Shown here one piece after another: positions 17,093-25,008 of a stretch of 64,000 nucleotides of DNA. A program made the translations under genes and the position numbers. The stretch is taken from positions 569,014 through 633,013 of the forward strand of contig NZ_KE386497.1 in the NCBI RefSeq assembly GCF_000427465.1. The letters run 5' to 3'. The notes below the pieces were generated by a model that saw only the letters and a list, made by a program, of their open reading frames with translations, ran no database searches and was not told where the DNA came from. Positions within the stretch are counted from its first letter, which is position 1. The number at the start of each line of letters is the position of its first letter. The DNA is from Sinorhizobium arboris LMG 14919 (GTDB lineage Bacteria > Pseudomonadota > Alphaproteobacteria > Rhizobiales > Rhizobiaceae).

Positions 17093-17374
17093 ATGAGTGA
17101 AGCTCCGATAGATACGCGCATTCGATTGGCAGCCGTCGAACATATCAAACGTGCGAGCGCTGGTGGGGTAATCACAGCAGACGATTTACGGGCGGGATTC
17201 CTTATAGACGGGCAGCGAGTTCCGCTGATCAACCCCCAGCGAGGAATATTCAAGCCGGCTTCCATGAGACATTTGCTCAGTGTCCGGACCGTCTATCCGC
17301 GAACTGGCGCGCGCGTCTGGTATGACGATCAACGTACGGTTCATGCACAAATCTCAAGAGGGCGTGGTTGTTGA
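17093..17374 (+). pseudogene. N-terminal fragment of a second HNH restriction-type endonuclease
   Basis: A frame of 93 codons starting MSEAPIDTRIRLAAVEHIKR, with GFLIDGQRVPLINPQRGIFKP and RVWYDDQRTVHAQI. These are landmarks of the N-terminal domain of HNH-type putative restriction endonucleases near 290 residues long. The similarity stops abruptly after VHAQI at about 17350 and the frame ends, with no HNH part nearby. The following sequence belongs to something else, so this is a truncation at a recombination junction next to an integrase fragment. Confidence 0.65.
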
Positions 17375-17469
17375 CTGGCACGAATGGAAGCTGTTCTGGT
17401 ACTGCGACAATTGTGACGGCGAGTTCGGCCTTGGACACGTCCTCAGAAGGACGTACGCCCGGGTTGCCT

Positions 17470-17691
17470 CTAGTGTGCCGTTCGACTTGCACAAGTGACT
17501 AGCTCCGCCGCGATCTCAGGCACAGGAATGGCATGCGGTTTGCCATTCTTCGTCGTCGACCAATCTGTGATGCGTTCCTTGGCATCCCATTGATCGAAAT
17601 GTAGGCGCGCGATCTCCTCGACGCGCTGTCCAGTCAGCATGAGAATTCTGACGGCGCGCGTGTAAGGCGGATGGACGGGCGTGTGGGGCAT
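17470..17691 (-). pseudogene. Tyrosine recombinase (integrase) fragment
   Basis: Minus-strand reading gives ILMLTGQRVEEIARLHFDQWD and TTKNGKPHAIPVPEIAAEL. This is the start of the catalytic domain of phage-type integrases, with the first catalytic Arg (in TGQRVEE) and the beta-hairpin Lys (in KNGK). The HxxR and Tyr parts are missing, and the frame ends in an unrelated tail. In-frame sequence just upstream (to about 17750) may be part of it. It marks the edge of a former mobile element. Confidence 0.7.
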
Positions 17692-17759
17692 TCGAGCCAG
17701 CGATAGAGCAAGTCCGATAAGTACGGTCAGACCACGCGCAAAATCAGAAATTTTCAGGT

Positions 17760-17775
17760 TGGTACGGTGCTTGCT
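17760..17775 (+). promoter_or_regulatory. Candidate sigma-54 (-24/-12) promoter of the peptide-epimerase locus
   Basis: The site reads TGGTACGGTGCTTGCT. GG at 17761-17762 and GC at 17773-17774 are separated by exactly ten bases and the TTGC block is intact, so only one base of the TGGCAC half differs. Transcription would start near 17786, giving a 65-base leader before the precursor ATG. No TGT-N10-ACA NifA site was seen in the 170 bases upstream. Confidence 0.55.
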
Positions 17776-17850
17776 TGTTCACGGCTTCATCCGATCGCTT
17801 GCGAGAGCGAGACGATAGTTTGACACCATTGAGCAAAGAGGAAATTTGCT

Positions 17851-18231
17851 ATGCCGCGAACTGACGTAGAGCGATTCGTCAACGATTTAGGAAAAGAAGG
17901 CAGTCTGCTTGAAGACCTCAAACCAAGGGCTACAGGCCTTGCATCGATTGTAGCGATAGGAAAGAGCCTGAACTACAACATCACGCTCGACGAGGTTCAA
18001 AGTTACATCCGTTTGAACAGCCGACAGAAGTCACCTAGCAAGAAGCTCGACGCGATCGCGGGTCGCAAGCGTGGTTCGAGCCGTGCGGCATTGACCAGCC
18101 TTGTACAGACTAATGCCTTGGCCAATAACGCTACCGATGTACCCACGAGCCTTGTGCAAGTCGCGGAAAAGGGCACTAGCTTCGCCGCGGTCGTCCTACT
18201 TGTTGTAGTTGTTGTTGTGGTCGCGACCTGA
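17851..18231 (+). CDS. Nif11-leader RiPP precursor peptide with poly-valine core
   Basis: The product has 126 residues. Residues about 2-56 (with [19 protein letters not shown] and [20 protein letters not shown]) match the Nif11-type leader used by ribosomal peptide pathways. Then comes a basic linker ([16 protein letters not shown]) and two TSLVQ units, at 82-86 and 99-103. The end is [16 protein letters not shown]. Nine of the last 13 residues before the final Ala-Thr and including them are Val, encoded by GTC, GTT, GTA and GTG, so the run is not a pure DNA repeat. The AGAGGAAAT before the ATG is a good ribosome site. The epimerase gene follows 82 bases later. I infer that the tail is converted in part to D-residues. 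No protease or exporter gene is nearby. Confidence 0.82.
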   Translation: MPRTDVERFVNDLGKEGSLLEDLKPRATGLASIVAIGKSLNYNITLDEVQSYIRLNSRQKSPSKKLDAIAGRKRGSSRAALTSLVQTNALANNATDVPTSLVQVAEKGTSFAAVVLLVVVVVVVAT

Positions 18232-18313
18232 CGGAATTTCCTAGCTCTGACCGCATTGGCCGGGACGGTCCGGTGCGAAGAGAACATGAAAGCAAACCTC
18301 GTCGGATGAGATC

Positions 18314-19816
18314 ATGCCATCAGGCCTACAAGATGCGGCTACAAGGACTCACCTGCACTCTCAGGACGAACATTGGCGACAGATCTTTGAGCGGCGCACG
18401 CCGGAGCAACGGCGCACGTTGTCACACGTAAAGCGCTTCATGGAGCGGCTGGCTGGTGACATGAAGTTCCGTACGGCTCTTTCAGAGAACGTCGACGCCC
18501 CTCGGGCGGTAACAGAGCGCTACGGCATCGAAGTTGATCCAGCGGAGATGCTACCGCTCTGGCGTGGTGACTACCTGAAATACCGCTTCACGCCGGAGTC
18601 GGCCCCGTGGCCGCTGGCTATGATGTGGGACGATTATATGCGCGCAGTGTTGCGCCATCGCGACCTCCTGCGAGACCAAGGCGAAATGTCAATCATCAGC
18701 CCTCGCTTTCATGCCTGGCGCGAACGCCAAATCCGGCGCTGTAACGACGAATTGGGCGGATCGGCGCCGTCGATCACGCACCCCATCCTCGCTTTCGAGC
18801 TGAGCGAAGGCTGCAGCGTCGGTTGCTGGTTCTGTGGCCTCTCGGCCGATCGCTTCAAAGGCTATTATGACTACAGCAAAGAGCATGCAGAGCTTTGGCG
18901 GGGCGTGGTTGGTGTCGCGAGCGAGATGTTTGGTTCGGCAGCCCGTACTGGCTTCTGCTACTGGGCCACAGAGCCTATGGACAACCCACACTACGACCAC
19001 TTTCTGTTCGACTATTATCAGATCACGGGCGCATTGCCGCAAACAACGACGGCCGCACCGCTCAAGGATAAGGCACTCACCAGGCGCGTGCTCGGGCTCT
19101 TCGACCTTTATGGCACTACGACGAATCGTTTCTCAGTGCTGAGCACGGAACATCTCAATCAGATTCACATGGCGTTTTCGCCTGAGGAGCTGATGGGGGT
19201 CGAACTGATCCTGCAGGGCAAAGAGGGGCCGACGGCAAAGGCTTTCACCGGGCGCGCGCGCGGGCGGAAGAAGAAGCTCGGGGTCGCTTTGCCGGAAGGC
19301 TCTCCGTCGACGATCGCCTGTGTTTCCGGCTTCCTCGTAAATATACCGAAGGGACGTATTCAACTGGTGACGCCGGTACCGGGTAGCGAACGCTGGCCTC
19401 TCGGGTACCGCATCGTGGGTCAATGTTTCTTCAGGACGCGTGACGAGTTCCGTGAAGGACTACAGAGCATGATCGATCAGCACATGCTCGAGAGCCCCGC
19501 CCCCGACCTGCCGCTCCGCTTCCGCAGGGACCTGCAATACAAAGCAGGGAACCGGTACTTCGATCTCCGCTCACGCAGCAGGGAACACCGAGTGCTCGAC
19601 GACGTCGCTCCGATTTCCATTGGCGATCTGATCGCATGTGGTAACTGCACAGCCTCCGAGCTGGTTATGCGGGTCACGACGGACGGAACCAGCGTGCTCG
19701 CAGTCGCCGACCTCCTCGATCAGTTATACGCGGCCGGGGTGATCGAAGAGGACCTCGACGACCGCTTTGCTTGGCAGACAAGCAACGAGATGACGGGCAG
19801 CATCGAATGGGTCTGA
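18314..19816 (+). CDS. Radical SAM RiPP amino-acid epimerase (PoyD-like)
   Basis: The product has 500 residues. The radical SAM cluster motif CxxxCxxC lies in LSEGCSVGCWFCGLSA (C167, C171, C174). GFCYWATEP and CVSGFLVNIPKGRIQLVTP are further core strands, and a late CGNC (C442, C445) could supply the H-atom donor or a cluster ligand. The long N-terminal part is as in the PoyD-related peptide maturation epimerases, and its segment VKRFMERLAGDMKFRTALSE resembles a Nif11 domain. The enzyme would use 5'-deoxyadenosyl radical chemistry to invert L to D residues in the Nif11 precursor encoded just upstream. It is probably co-transcribed from the sigma-54-like promoter. The family call is firm; the substrate link rests on adjacency. 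Confidence 0.85.
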   Translation: MPSGLQDAATRTHLHSQDEHWRQIFERRTPEQRRTLSHVKRFMERLAGDMKFRTALSENVDAPRAVTERYGIEVDPAEMLPLWRGDYLKYRFTPESAPWPLAMMWDDYMRAVLRHRDLLRDQGEMSIISPRFHAWRERQIRRCNDELGGSAPSITHPILAFELSEGCSVGCWFCGLSADRFKGYYDYSKEHAELWRGVVGVASEMFGSAARTGFCYWATEPMDNPHYDHFLFDYYQITGALPQTTTAAPLKDKALTRRVLGLFDLYGTTTNRFSVLSTEHLNQIHMAFSPEELMGVELILQGKEGPTAKAFTGRARGRKKKLGVALPEGSPSTIACVSGFLVNIPKGRIQLVTPVPGSERWPLGYRIVGQCFFRTRDEFREGLQSMIDQHMLESPAPDLPLRFRRDLQYKAGNRYFDLRSRSREHRVLDDVAPISIGDLIACGNCTASELVMRVTTDGTSVLAVADLLDQLYAAGVIEEDLDDRFAWQTSNEMTGSIEWV

Positions 19817-20141
19817 TATCCCTGGAGCTCCGCGCGATCTCAAAAATGGGCGAGCGCACGCTCAGGCGTCTGCACCCCCAGGTGTGCCTCAAGTCTCAAA
19901 GCGAGGAATGTTCCCGTCTGTGCGCAAAAGTCCATCGCCGGGAACCCGTCCTGGGGCGGACAACTGCCTCTTTGTGCGCACCACCGCGCCAGGGCACTGC
20001 CATAGAAACTTTGTGTGCCCCCATCAATTGAGCCGTCGTGTAACTATCCCAGTCGCTTCGTTTGATCGTTGGCCTAATCGGCCACCGATCTGAATGGTCA
20101 TCTGGAAGATGGCTCGAAAGCGATGAGTGGGTGGGAACGGG
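19817..20141. other. Gene-free stretch between the RiPP locus and the oxoproline operon
   Basis: About 325 bases with no gene supported. It holds an imperfect inverted repeat GTTCCCG...CGGGAAC near 19910-19945 and the long dyad at 20064-20090 listed separately. Confidence 0.55.
20064..20090. promoter_or_regulatory. Long dyad upstream of the oxoproline operon
   Basis: Arms GATCGTTGGCC and GGCCACCGATC pair over 11 bases with a single mismatch around the spacer TAATC. It ends about 50 bases before the first gene of the operon. With no U-run after it, an operator is more likely than a terminator. The cognate regulator is not evident in the window. Confidence 0.5.
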
Positions 20142-20582
20142 ATGGATCTGGAAACGATCAGAACGCTTATTGAATTTGTCGGCCGTTCGCGCGTTTCCGA
20201 ATTGATGGTGAGCGAGGACGGTGTCACCATTCGGATATCGAGTGGCTCGTTCAAAAGAAACTCATCAAACCCAATTCCGAAAGGCAGCCGCCAAGCAGAG
20301 GCGATCGCTGCTGACAAGGACGATAGGCGGCAAAATCGGACGTCCGACGGCCAAATTGTCGTGGCGCCCGTATTTGGCGTCCTGCATCGATCGCCCAATC
20401 CCGGCGCGCCCGCCTTCGTCGAGTTGGGAGACGTCGTCGAGGTGGGGCAGAGCCTCTGCATCGTCGAGGCGATGAAGGTCTTCAACACCGTATCTGCGCA
20501 CAGGGCCGGGCCGATTACCCGCATTTTCGCGAACGATGGTGAGGACGTGGAAGCGGGACAGCCGCTGATGGAGATCGGATGA
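20142..20582 (+). CDS. Biotin carboxyl carrier protein-like (AccB type)
   Basis: The product has 146 residues. It begins [16 protein letters not shown], a helical AccB-like start, has a polar linker at about 38-70, and ends in a biotinyl domain with the biotin acceptor K112 in [10 protein letters not shown]. It would carry carboxyl groups for the biotin carboxylase whose gene overlaps its stop by four bases. A GTG at 20127 is an alternative start. It leads an operon with pxpB, pxpC and pxpA, an arrangement often seen for 5-oxoprolinase loci, where the need for biotin carriers is not well explained. Confidence 0.85.
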   Translation: MDLETIRTLIEFVGRSRVSELMVSEDGVTIRISSGSFKRNSSNPIPKGSRQAEAIAADKDDRRQNRTSDGQIVVAPVFGVLHRSPNPGAPAFVELGDVVEVGQSLCIVEAMKVFNTVSAHRAGPITRIFANDGEDVEAGQPLMEIG

Positions 20583-21973
20583 TGTCACCCGTTCAGATGC
20601 GGTGCCATGGGGAAAGCGGACTTCGGTTCGAGAGGGTGCTGATCGCCAATCGCGGCGAGATCGCGATGCGTGTTCAACGCGCATGCCGTGAGCTGGGCCT
20701 GCGTACTGTCATGATCTGTTCCGACGCCGATCGGGACGCGCCCTATCGGAAGACGGCCGACGATTTTGTTTGCATCGGGCCCGCTGCTCCAGGTCAAAGT
20801 TATCTCAACCAGGCTGCGGTCCTGCTTGCCGCGCGGGCGACCGGCGCCGGCGCTATTCACCCGGGCTACGGATTTCTTTCGGAGAACGCGGCTTTCGCCG
20901 AAGCCGTCGAGCGCGCGGGTCTCATCTTCATAGGACCACCCGCCTCGGCGATCCGCACGATGGGCGACAAGATCGCTGCCAAAAGGGCAATGATCGAAGC
21001 GGGTGTTCCGTGCGTGCCCGGTCCGGATGCGGTTCTTCCAGAAGACATCAGATCGATCGAGACCATTGCCGACGCCATAGGATATCCGGTGATCGTGAAG
21101 GCGGCGGGCGGCGGTGGCGGCAGGGGCATGCGCGTCGTGCACAATCCCTCGGCGCTCAGCGATGCCGTGTCGGTCACCCGGGAGGAGGCTCGAAGGGCAT
21201 TCGGCAGGCCGGAGCTCTACATGGAGAAATTCCTCGAGCATCCACGCCACATCGAAATTCAGGTGCTTTGCGACGAGCACGGCAATGCCGTGTGGCTCGG
21301 CCACCGAGACTGCTCGATGCAACGACGCCACCAGAAAGTGGTCGAGGAGGCACCTGCACCCGGCATCCCCGCGGAAATCGTCGCTGCGGTGGGTGAACGT
21401 TGCGCCAATGCGTGCCGCCAGATCGGTTATCGGGGGGCTGGTACCTTCGAGTTTCTATATGAGGACGGCGAGTTCTACTTCATCGAAATGAACACGCGCC
21501 TTCAGGTCGAGCACCCGGTAACGGAGATGACTTCGGGCATTGATATCGTGCGTGAACAGCTTCGCGTTGCCCAGGGGCTGCCATTGACGATTTCACAAGT
21601 CGATGTGGCAGCACATGGCCATTCCTTCGAATGCCGGATCAATGCTGAAGATCCGTTCACCTTCGCACCGTCACCCGGCCGGATCACCGCCGCTGAGTTT
21701 TCGGGAGGTCCTGGCGTCCGCGTCGATAGCCATGTGACGACGGGCTACAAGGTGTCGCCGCACTACGATTCCCTGATCGCCAAACTGATCGTCCACGCGC
21801 CGACGCGAGATCAGGCCATTCGCCGCATGCGGGTGGCGTTGGCGGACACCAGAATCGACGGGATCTCGACCAATCTTCGGCTCCATCAGGAGCTTTTCGA
21901 GGACCCTGCGTTCTGCGCTGGCGAGACCGATATCCATTATCTTGAGAAGTGGTTGGGCGAGCGAAAAAAATGA
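20579..21973 (+). CDS. Biotin carboxylase (AccC type)
   Basis: The product has 464 residues, slightly longer than AccC because of a short N-terminal extension; the true start could be the ATG at 20597. Motifs in order: [17 protein letters not shown] (biotin carboxylase N-domain), [13 protein letters not shown], the ATP-grasp glycine loop [31 protein letters not shown], and the catalytic [14 protein letters not shown]. It carboxylates biotin on the carrier using ATP and bicarbonate. ATGA overlaps at both ends imply tight coupling with the two carrier-like genes. No carboxyltransferase gene lies in the operon, so the acceptor is unclear. Confidence 0.9.
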   Translation: MMSPVQMRCHGESGLRFERVLIANRGEIAMRVQRACRELGLRTVMICSDADRDAPYRKTADDFVCIGPAAPGQSYLNQAAVLLAARATGAGAIHPGYGFLSENAAFAEAVERAGLIFIGPPASAIRTMGDKIAAKRAMIEAGVPCVPGPDAVLPEDIRSIETIADAIGYPVIVKAAGGGGGRGMRVVHNPSALSDAVSVTREEARRAFGRPELYMEKFLEHPRHIEIQVLCDEHGNAVWLGHRDCSMQRRHQKVVEEAPAPGIPAEIVAAVGERCANACRQIGYRGAGTFEFLYEDGEFYFIEMNTRLQVEHPVTEMTSGIDIVREQLRVAQGLPLTISQVDVAAHGHSFECRINAEDPFTFAPSPGRITAAEFSGGPGVRVDSHVTTGYKVSPHYDSLIAKLIVHAPTRDQAIRRMRVALADTRIDGISTNLRLHQELFEDPAFCAGETDIHYLEKWLGERKK

Positions 21974-22434
21974 CGAAGGCTCGTAAGCGAAAGAGCGGAT
22001 CGCTCGCCGAGCAAGTACTGGATCCGGCGACGCTGGAGGAGATCGCGCTCTGGCTCGAAAACGCCGGTGTGAGATCGATCGAGATCGAGACGGAAGGCGG
22101 CCGGCTCGTCCGGATCGTGGCCGGGGAGGACGCCGCCTCGCATGGCGCCGGCATGGATCGGCCTGTGTTGGGTCCGACGGAGCCTCCCAGTGTGAGCCCC
22201 GCCAAGGCACCGATCGCAGGGCACTTCCTCTCCGTGCATCCGGCGCGCCATGCCGCCGAAGCGGCCATCGGTGCTTCCGTCCGGCCAGAGCAAATCCTCG
22301 GCTTCGTCAGCGTTGGGCCGCTCATCATGCCGATCCACGCCGAAGAGGCGGGGACACTGGGGGCCTGCACAGTCGAGTCCGGCGACCTCGTCGGATATGG
22401 CGACACCGTTTTTCTGATTGAGCCCGCACAATGA
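21970..22434 (+). CDS. Second biotinyl-domain-like protein without the biotin lysine
   Basis: The product has 154 residues. The N-terminal helix ([29 protein letters not shown]) mirrors the start of the AccB-like protein, and the C-terminal 45 residues follow the biotinyl fold ([20 protein letters not shown], then [17 protein letters not shown]). However, the hairpin that should read E-A-M-K has no lysine, so it cannot be biotinylated there. It overlaps accC-like and pxpB by four bases each. It may be a structural partner or a diverged paralogue of the 20142-20582 gene. Intact frame and operon position argue that it is used. Confidence 0.75.
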   Translation: MTKARKRKSGSLAEQVLDPATLEEIALWLENAGVRSIEIETEGGRLVRIVAGEDAASHGAGMDRPVLGPTEPPSVSPAKAPIAGHFLSVHPARHAAEAAIGASVRPEQILGFVSVGPLIMPIHAEEAGTLGACTVESGDLVGYGDTVFLIEPAQ

Positions 22435-23141
22435 GTTTCATGCAAGGCAAAGCTCTCCCGACGCCCGCAACGATCTCGGCGGTCACCGCCGACGAGCCGA
22501 AGATCTCCATGATCGGCACGGGCGCCTACCTCATAGAGGCGCCGGGGGGGTTCGACCTCCCGACACAAAGGCGCATCTGGGCCCTGTCGCATGCGGTCGA
22601 GACCTGGCCCGAGGTTCGGGAAATCGTTCCCGGAGTCACGAACCTGCTCGTGATCCTCAAGCAGACGCCTGAGGAACCGGAGCAATTGCAGGCTCGTCTG
22701 AGGCACGAATGGAATTGCGCGCGCAGTGTCGACCTGACCGGAAAGACGGTCGAAATCCCAGTCACCTACGGCGGCGAGCATGCAACGGACCTTGCGGCCG
22801 TTTGCGATTATTCGGGACTGAGCGATCGAGAGATCGTGCGGCTGCACTGGCAGGGCAACTACACGGTTGTCGCACTGGGAAGCGCGCCCGGCTTTGGATA
22901 CCTGCACGGGCTCGATCCACGTATCTACATGCCGCGCAAGACCGTGCCGTCCCTCAGGATGCTCAAGGGAACGGTCACGATCGGCGGCATGCAGACGGGC
23001 GTCTCGGTTCTGACGGGACCAAACGGTTGGAATTCGATCGGCTTCGCCGAAATGCAACTGTTCGACCCGGCGAAGACGCCGCCGGCGCTGCTCGCTCCCG
23101 GTGATCGGGTCCGCTTCCTTCCCGAGAGGATCGAACTGTGA
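22431..23141 (+). CDS. pxpB: 5-oxoprolinase subunit PxpB (KipI family)
   Basis: The product has 236 residues. Family landmarks are present: VPGVTNLLVILKQ, VEIPVTYGGEHATDLAAVC, SAPGFGYLHGLDPRIYMPRK and GPNGWNSIGF. The family (allophanate hydrolase subunit 1 / KipI) forms the ATP-dependent 5-oxoprolinase together with PxpA and PxpC, opening 5-oxo-L-proline to glutamate in the cytoplasm. The gene overlaps both neighbours by four bases. It is about the normal length plus roughly 20 extra N-terminal residues. A function as kinase regulator, as in Bacillus KipI, is unlikely here because pxpA is in the operon. Confidence 0.9.
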   Translation: MSFMQGKALPTPATISAVTADEPKISMIGTGAYLIEAPGGFDLPTQRRIWALSHAVETWPEVREIVPGVTNLLVILKQTPEEPEQLQARLRHEWNCARSVDLTGKTVEIPVTYGGEHATDLAAVCDYSGLSDREIVRLHWQGNYTVVALGSAPGFGYLHGLDPRIYMPRKTVPSLRMLKGTVTIGGMQTGVSVLTGPNGWNSIGFAEMQLFDPAKTPPALLAPGDRVRFLPERIEL

Positions 23142-24136
23142 TCGAAGTTCTTCAAACCGGTCCCCTGAACACGGTGCAGGACCTCGGCCGTTTCGGTTTC
23201 CGCAACGCGGGCGTGACCTCAAGCGGCGCGATGGACCGGCTTGCCCTGATGGTGGGCAACCTGCTTGTCGGCAACGATGAAGGGGAGGCCGTTGTCGAAG
23301 TCCAGACCTTTCCGTTTCGCCTTCGATTCGAGAGGGACATGACAGTCGCGATTACCGGCGCGGATTGCGATGCGCGCGTGGATGGACGGCGGCTCCCGCC
23401 CTGGTGGGCACTTCCCGTTTCAAGCGGACAGGTGCTTGAACTCGAGGCGCCACGGCGCTCCGCACGCGCCTACCTGAGCTTTGCCGGCGGGATCGACGTC
23501 GAGCCGGTGATGGGATCGCGTAGCACGTCTCTTCGCGGCGGGTTCGGCGGGCTCGAGGGCCGCTTCCTAGCGGCGAATGACCGACTGGCAATTGGCGGTG
23601 CGCTTGCATGTGCTGTACCGCCGGGCGGCTTCGGGGCCCTGCCGCCGGCGGCCGCGCTTGCCGAACACTTTCCGGCTTCAGAGGACGGCACGCTTCTGGT
23701 GCGAGCCATTCCCGCCGGGGAATACGTTCTCTTCGGTGCCGAGGCCGAACGCTTCTGGTCGCAGACGTGGAAGATCTCCTCGCAAAGCGACCGTACAGGG
23801 TACCGGCTCTCGGGGGAGCCCATCAGGCTTGCCTCTCCCGTTGAGTTGCGTTCGCACGGCGTTGTTCCCGGAGTCGTGCAAATGCCGCCGTCGGGCGAGC
23901 CGATCATCCAGATGAGCGATGCCAACACCGCCGGGGGCTATCCCAAAATAGCGGGCGTTATCGACGTCGACCTTTGGCGGCTGGGCCAGGCGCGGATCGG
24001 CAGCCGCATCCGGTTTGTCCAATCGAGCGTCGCCGAGGCGCGCGGCGCAGAGCGGGCGGTACAGGCCTATCTCGACGATATTCGTCGCACGCTGCCCATG
24101 CTCACCCAGGCATTGGCGGCGATGTCACGCCGATAG
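23138..24136 (+). CDS. pxpC: 5-oxoprolinase subunit PxpC (KipA family)
   Basis: The product has 332 residues, normal for the family. It starts VLQTGPLNTVQDLGRFGFRN, the standard opening, followed by GVTSSGAMDRLALMVGN, LSFAGGIDVEPVMGSRSTSLRGGFGG and TGYRLSGEPI. It forms the ATP-using heterocomplex with PxpB; the pair activates oxoproline for PxpA. ATGA overlap with pxpB; pxpA follows after 37 bases. No missing segments. Confidence 0.9.
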   Translation: MIEVLQTGPLNTVQDLGRFGFRNAGVTSSGAMDRLALMVGNLLVGNDEGEAVVEVQTFPFRLRFERDMTVAITGADCDARVDGRRLPPWWALPVSSGQVLELEAPRRSARAYLSFAGGIDVEPVMGSRSTSLRGGFGGLEGRFLAANDRLAIGGALACAVPPGGFGALPPAAALAEHFPASEDGTLLVRAIPAGEYVLFGAEAERFWSQTWKISSQSDRTGYRLSGEPIRLASPVELRSHGVVPGVVQMPPSGEPIIQMSDANTAGGYPKIAGVIDVDLWRLGQARIGSRIRFVQSSVAEARGAERAVQAYLDDIRRTLPMLTQALAAMSRR

Positions 24137-24173
24137 TTCGTGCGCTGAGAAAGCCAAGACAGAAGAGGCAAGG

Positions 24174-24953
24174 ATGAAGATCGACCTGAATTCGGACATG
24201 GGGGAGGGCTTCGGACCCTACCGGCTCTGCGACGACGAAGCGCTCATGGACGTGGTATCGTCGGCGAACATCGCATGCGGTTTTCACGCCGGCGACCCGG
24301 ATACGATGGCGCGGATGGTGAGGCTGGCAAAGGCCCGCGGGGTCGGCGTCGGCGCTCATCCGGGTTTCCCCGACCGGCTCGGTTTCGGGCGCAGGGAAAT
24401 GCCTGTCGAGGCGGATGAGATGCGCCAGCAGGTCCTTTACCAGCTAGGGGCGTTGACCGCGATCGCCAAGGCCGAAGGAGTCCCGGTCGCGCATATCGGG
24501 TTCCACGCGGCGATGGGCAACATGATCAACCGCGATGCCGCGCTTGCCGACCTGATCATGCAAGCCATCAGATCGGTGGACCCCGAGCTCATCGTCTTCT
24601 CCATGCCCGATACCGAAATAGAAAGAGCGGCCACCCGTGCCGGGTTGAGAACCCTCACGCTCTTCCTGGCAGACCGGGCCTATGATTCCAATGGACAGCT
24701 CGTTTCGCGCAAATTGCCGAACGCCGTCCTGAAAGAAGAGGCAGCGGTTCGTGCTCGGGTGCGGCAGTTCCTCGAAAGTGGGACGGTAACCACGATCGAC
24801 AACCAGGTGATTACGGTTCGCGCCCGCTCGATCCTCGTCCACAGCGATACGCCGGGTTCGCTCGAGCTTGCCCGCATCGTCCGCAGTGAGATCGAGGCTG
24901 CCGGAGCGACGATCGCGCCCGCCCGTGAAGTCCTCGCGTCAAATCCACGCTGA
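24174..24953 (+). CDS. pxpA: 5-oxoprolinase subunit PxpA (LamB/YcsF family)
   Basis: The product has 259 residues starting MKIDLNSDMGEGFGPY, the classic LamB/YcsF opening, after AGAGGCAAGG. Then ANIACGFHAGDP, GVGVGAHPGFPDRLGFGRR, HIGFHAAMGNMI and ILVHSDTPGSLELA give the conserved metal-binding and catalytic shell. It supplies the ring-opening step that makes glutamate from 5-oxoproline. The aminotransferase 55 bases downstream could take the resulting glutamate onward. The chosen ATG drops an unrelated frame extension that overlaps pxpC. Confidence 0.92.
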   Translation: MKIDLNSDMGEGFGPYRLCDDEALMDVVSSANIACGFHAGDPDTMARMVRLAKARGVGVGAHPGFPDRLGFGRREMPVEADEMRQQVLYQLGALTAIAKAEGVPVAHIGFHAAMGNMINRDAALADLIMQAIRSVDPELIVFSMPDTEIERAATRAGLRTLTLFLADRAYDSNGQLVSRKLPNAVLKEEAAVRARVRQFLESGTVTTIDNQVITVRARSILVHSDTPGSLELARIVRSEIEAAGATIAPAREVLASNPR

Positions 24954-25008
24954 CTTTTCGGCGTGAGGAAATCTGACATCGTCAACGAAGCTGAAAGACG
25001 AGAAATCC

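Noticed and set aside
17581..17759. NifA activator site upstream of the RiPP sigma-54 promoter
   Set aside because: No TGT-N10-ACA exists in this stretch; there is not even an ACA triplet at a fitting place.
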